Assembly (NCBI GenBank): GCA_029548365.1 | Contig: JAKPNN010000015.1 | Coordinates: 1 to 56,332 of the forward strand | Direction: 5' to 3' | Length of the DNA: 56,332 bases | Source of the DNA: Chloroflexota bacterium | GTDB lineage: Bacteria > Chloroflexota > Anaerolineae > Anaerolineales > Anaerolineaceae | In this document: positions 53,262 to 56,332 of the stretch, one piece after another | How positions within the stretch are numbered: the stretch's first letter is position 1 | Layout: each line of letters starts with the position of its first letter | Position numbers and translations under genes: made by a program | Notes under the pieces: generated by a model | What the model was told of the DNA's origin: nothing | Databases searched by the model: none | Seen by the model: only the letters and a program-made list of their open reading frames with translations

Positions 53262-55349
53262 TTATTTTACCAATTCAAACATTACATAACGATCCATGAA
53301 CCTTGGTTTTATCCGTTCTTCAAAGAGTCCTTTGATGTGATCATCCATGGCAAAATAGATGATCTGCCAGCCAATGGATGCCAGGTAAGCCATCTGGTCA
53401 ACCATCCACTCTCGGCGCTGCCAGTCCGAATGCTGGAAGGCATCATCAAGAATCAGGAACATCTTTTTGTCCTGTAAATAGTGAGCAGCGATGCCAATTC
53501 TCAAAGCCAGTAAAATTTGTTCCTGCGCTCCGGTACTTAAATGATGTACTGGAAACCTTTCATTCTCGCTGAACACAATGATGTCATCCCCGTCCATCTC
53601 GATTCCTTGATAGGTTTGGGTTAAGGCCTTAATGGGCTCACAGATGGTGTTAGCAGCCAGGGCTTTTGCAATGCCCTCATCTTCCCTGCCTTGAATTTCT
53701 TGTATTACTTTTGTGATAACCGCCCCTGAACCGATTTTTGCCATAATTTCTTTCTTTGACTGGCTGGTTTCATCTCTGCGATCACGTAAGTCATTAATTA
53801 TTTTATCCCAATCTGAATTGATGTCTGAAGAGGTCAAATCACAGACGCGTTGTTTTAAAACCTGAAGGCTGGCTTCATTTTCATCGATCGAACTCAAAAG
53901 CTCATTTTTCTGGTTGTTAAGTTTATTAAATAACTCCCGGTCATATTGTGTGTCAACGGGGCCACTGAAATAATCTTCAGGCTCAACCCCTAAAGCCGCC
54001 AGGGCGATGTTCTCGTTTTTGTGTGCTTCTTCTAGCCCATCCCGCTTTTTCTGCAGCGCATTAATCCGCTCATCCGGGTCATCGTGATCTGGGGTATAGG
54101 CACAATAGCCCGAGAGTCTGACCTCAAGCTCTTTTTTCAAATGATCGAATTCTCTCTGGTTAACGATACATTGTGATTTGATTTGACCTAGGGCATAATA
54201 ATCGGGCTGTAGCTTTGCATGTGTGCTTTTTAAATCCGTTATTGCCTGTGCTTTTTGGCCAAATCTCTCCTGATACCCGGCGAATATACGGTTTATTTCA
54301 GCGATATCATCGCGCTGCTGCAACATCAGCCGGTAACGGCGGCTCATAAATATAAAAAACAGCACAGCCAGCAGGCCAGCCGCAAGTGCCCCCCAGGGTA
54401 TTTGAAAAAAAGCAAGCCCAACCGTAGTGATGATCAGGACAACCCCCATGATGATGAAAAATAAATCGGATTTGATAGAAAGTGCTTCCGGTCTCTTTTC
54501 ACATTCGGTAATTGCGGTCTCCAGCCAGTGATAATGGGTGCATTTAAGTTCAAGGACATTGATTTGATCTTTTCCTTGTTGAATTTGCTTTTTCAATGAT
54601 TGAACTTGATTATTAATTTTTTTGATTGCATCCAATTCGATCTGCGGAAGCTGTTTGAGTTCTTCAGATAGCGCCCTGATTTTGCTGTGTTTCTGATAAG
54701 CGCTGTATCTGCGTGCCTGTTCCTGAATTTGCAGCAAGCCATCAACCTCCTCAAGCTGATGTTTTTCTATCATGATTTCACCCAACGTGTATTTTTCATC
54801 AACTTCGGCGAGAAGTTCATCGATTTTTTGAAGCTCGATGATGTAATTATTATAAGTTTTGCAGTCACCGGATTGTTGGCCAGTAATAAGCTGCCCATTC
54901 TCCCAGGAACTTTTTTGAATGTTGGCTGGTATTTGGCTTAAAATCAAATCCAATACTCGCTGATCAGACAGGTAATCTTTCAGGATCGTTTTTGTGACCC
55001 CTCTTTCACTGTCTGAAGAAAATTTTGTTACCCCAGCTTTAACCACCAAAAGGCGAGAGAGATCAACAGGCTTGCCATCAGGGTATAAATAATCCTCAAT
55101 CTTTTTCCTGGATTTAGGATCAAATCTCATCGCGTTCTCAACCAGTCCAGAAATATTGATCTGCCCAGAATCTGTCAGGGGGCGGGTTTTAGGATGATTT
55201 TTGAATAATGAACTTAAGAGATATTCAACAAGAAAAGTTTTCCCCTGCTCGTTTTTGCCATAAATCAGGTTGACATCTTTAAATTGCCATTTGATTGATG
55301 CAATGGGCCCGAGACCATTAACCGAAAGGTTGTCGATTCGTATACGCAT
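53262..55349 (-). CDS. YhaN/SbcC-like AAA ATPase with central membrane helices
   Basis: 695 residues. The N-terminus is a RecF/SbcC-type ATPase half: GKNEQGKT Walker A at 31-38. Coiled coils (about 175-285 and 340-580) flank a hydrophobic double helix at about 296-335 that should cross or dip into the membrane. The C-terminal half has the signature HLSTGAQEQ and Walker B MFLILDDAFQ. It resembles the YhaN subfamily of SMC-like proteins. Two bases separate it from the phosphoesterase gene, so both form one SbcCD-like complex. Confidence 0.85.
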   Translation of the reverse strand: MRIRIDNLSVNGLGPIASIKWQFKDVNLIYGKNEQGKTFLVEYLLSSLFKNHPKTRPLTDSGQINISGLVENAMRFDPKSRKKIEDYLYPDGKPVDLSRLLVVKAGVTKFSSDSERGVTKTILKDYLSDQRVLDLILSQIPANIQKSSWENGQLITGQQSGDCKTYNNYIIELQKIDELLAEVDEKYTLGEIMIEKHQLEEVDGLLQIQEQARRYSAYQKHSKIRALSEELKQLPQIELDAIKKINNQVQSLKKQIQQGKDQINVLELKCTHYHWLETAITECEKRPEALSIKSDLFFIIMGVVLIITTVGLAFFQIPWGALAAGLLAVLFFIFMSRRYRLMLQQRDDIAEINRIFAGYQERFGQKAQAITDLKSTHAKLQPDYYALGQIKSQCIVNQREFDHLKKELEVRLSGYCAYTPDHDDPDERINALQKKRDGLEEAHKNENIALAALGVEPEDYFSGPVDTQYDRELFNKLNNQKNELLSSIDENEASLQVLKQRVCDLTSSDINSDWDKIINDLRDRRDETSQSKKEIMAKIGSGAVITKVIQEIQGREDEGIAKALAANTICEPIKALTQTYQGIEMDGDDIIVFSENERFPVHHLSTGAQEQILLALRIGIAAHYLQDKKMFLILDDAFQHSDWQRREWMVDQMAYLASIGWQIIYFAMDDHIKGLFEERIKPRFMDRYVMFELVK

Positions 55350-55351
55350 GG

Positions 55352-56332
55352 CTAACCTCCATAGACCTGGTTCATGGACGACAGAATGTAATCATCAAGG
55401 ACCGGGTCATCAAACCCATCAGGCAACTCCAAAGAAGCCAATCGCTCCTGAACGGCTAAAATGATATCTGCCCGCGTCAGATCGGTGGATATTTTTAGCT
55501 TGCTGAGGTCCGGTGGCTCAACCAAATTTATGTTCTCCTGTTGAAGGTAATCGATGATCGTTTTCCCAACCACTTCACGATTAGCAGAGTATCCGTGGGC
55601 AAATATTCTCACTTTCAGCAGCTTTTTGTGCCTTTCTTCAACTCTCCAACCTGAGATTAGCGCGGAAAGCTTATTTCTGATAAAGTCAACCTCATTTTCC
55701 ACTGGCAGCACGGTTAATCGCTCCTGAAAGTAGATCACGTCTGTTTTAACGGGCTGACGGACGACGGTGTTGGAAAAGGTATCGTAGATCAGAAAGGTCC
55801 GTATGCCGGTTTCAGTGATGTCCAAACCACAGGGGGAACCCGGATAGTACAGCTTATCCATGGTGTAAGGTAGATGGATATGCCCTAAAAACACCTTCAC
55901 AGGCTGGTATAGCTCGATGTCGCGTCTTGAAAGTGGCATATAAACACCTTCTTCGTAATCATTACGAAGGGTTGTGCTGGAAAGATAATCCCCGTGTGAG
56001 ACGAGCACCCAATTTTTACCCGATATCGAATCTTGATGGGCAACCAGTGTTTCGCCTATGCTTGTTTTGGGTTTATATGGAAGAAAAAGAAAAAGAACAT
56101 CTTCCGTGAAAGCAATGCTTTCAGGTTCAGTCAGATACCTGATGTTTGACAAAGCGAATGACCCCGAGGATAGGGCGGGATCATGGTTGCCCGGGATGAT
56201 GTAAATGATCATGTGGTTGTATTTTTCCTGACCAACCAGCTTTTCGAACTCGCCCGGGTTATCGCACGATGCGTCGAATAAATCGCCGGCGATGATCAGT
56301 TTATCGATGTTCTGATCAACCAGTTGGTCGAG
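55352..56332 (-). CDS. SbcD/YhaO-like metallophosphoesterase (N-terminus cut by window edge)
   Basis: The frame remains open to the window end (327 codons), so the N-terminus is missing. Visible motifs are GDLFD (metal ligand), GNHDPAL (catalytic His), VSHGDYL and GHIHLPY, all in the order of Mre11/SbcD nucleases. A C-terminal domain of about 150 residues follows, as in YhaO. It should be the nuclease partner of the adjacent YhaN-like ATPase. Confidence 0.9.
   Translation of the reverse strand, partial: LDQLVDQNIDKLIIAGDLFDASCDNPGEFEKLVGQEKYNHMIIYIIPGNHDPALSSGSFALSNIRYLTEPESIAFTEDVLFLFLPYKPKTSIGETLVAHQDSISGKNWVLVSHGDYLSSTTLRNDYEEGVYMPLSRRDIELYQPVKVFLGHIHLPYTMDKLYYPGSPCGLDITETGIRTFLIYDTFSNTVVRQPVKTDVIYFQERLTVLPVENEVDFIRNKLSALISGWRVEERHKKLLKVRIFAHGYSANREVVGKTIIDYLQQENINLVEPPDLSKLKISTDLTRADIILAVQERLASLELPDGFDDPVLDDYILSSMNQVYGG

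Overview
The window looks like a chromosomal segment of an anaerobic, cell-wall-simple bacterium, most probably a member of the Chloroflexota (class Anaerolineae). This is an inference. It rests on moderate G+C, the heat-shock order hrcA-grpE-dnaK-dnaJ-prmA behind a perfect CIRCE operator, Thr/Pro-rich lipoprotein linkers, a sodium-pumping acyl-CoA decarboxylase, and many non-coding repeats between genes. No rRNA, tRNA, CRISPR array or complete prophage was seen.

Layout. 1-3012 (-) is a single-chain restriction-modification enzyme whose C-terminus runs off the window. 3100-5015 is a dense cluster of palindromic, REP-like repeats around a REP-associated tyrosine transposase (3968-4594), which itself carries a repeat copy in frame. 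5097-9221 holds a CsoR-type metal sensor and a five-gene ECF vitamin/metal transporter operon with a methyltransferase. 9590-11426 has an AhpD-like protein, an AlkA-like DNA glycosylase and a DUF488 protein. 11948-15014 has a lipoprotein, a PAP2-like membrane protein and exonuclease VII (xseB, xseA). 15323-23039 is a mix of HIT hydrolase, methyltransferase plus ParB-like pair, and several cell-surface hydrolases (HtrA-like protease, polysaccharide deacetylase, zinc peptidase, S41 peptidase). 23393-27668 is a four-gene MacB-like ABC exporter operon with a CARDB-type exported protein in place of an adaptor.

27840-34491 contains a HAD phosphatase and the CIRCE-controlled chaperone operon. 34709-38228 has a divergent pair: a CelD-like acetyltransferase and a large membrane protein with a degenerate PP2C domain and a beta-propeller-like exterior. 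38542-42028 encodes a complete biotin-dependent, sodium-translocating decarboxylase (alpha, small membrane subunit, biotin carrier, beta) closed by a strong terminator. 42101-46531 has a SixA-like phosphatase, a URO-D family protein, an LprI-like lipid-anchored or secreted protein, a pentapeptide protein and a DUF2807 protein. 46849-56332 is a minus-strand DNA-end-processing operon: SbcD-like nuclease, membrane-spanning YhaN-like ATPase, AddB and AddA.

The most unusual signals are the repeat inserted in frame inside its probable own transposase, intergenic 15-bp minisatellites whose flanking sequence supplies the stop codons of two unrelated genes, the AT-rich target-recognition segment of the restriction enzyme, the pseudo-phosphatase receptor, and the operon that joins SbcD/YhaN-type and AddAB-type end resection.
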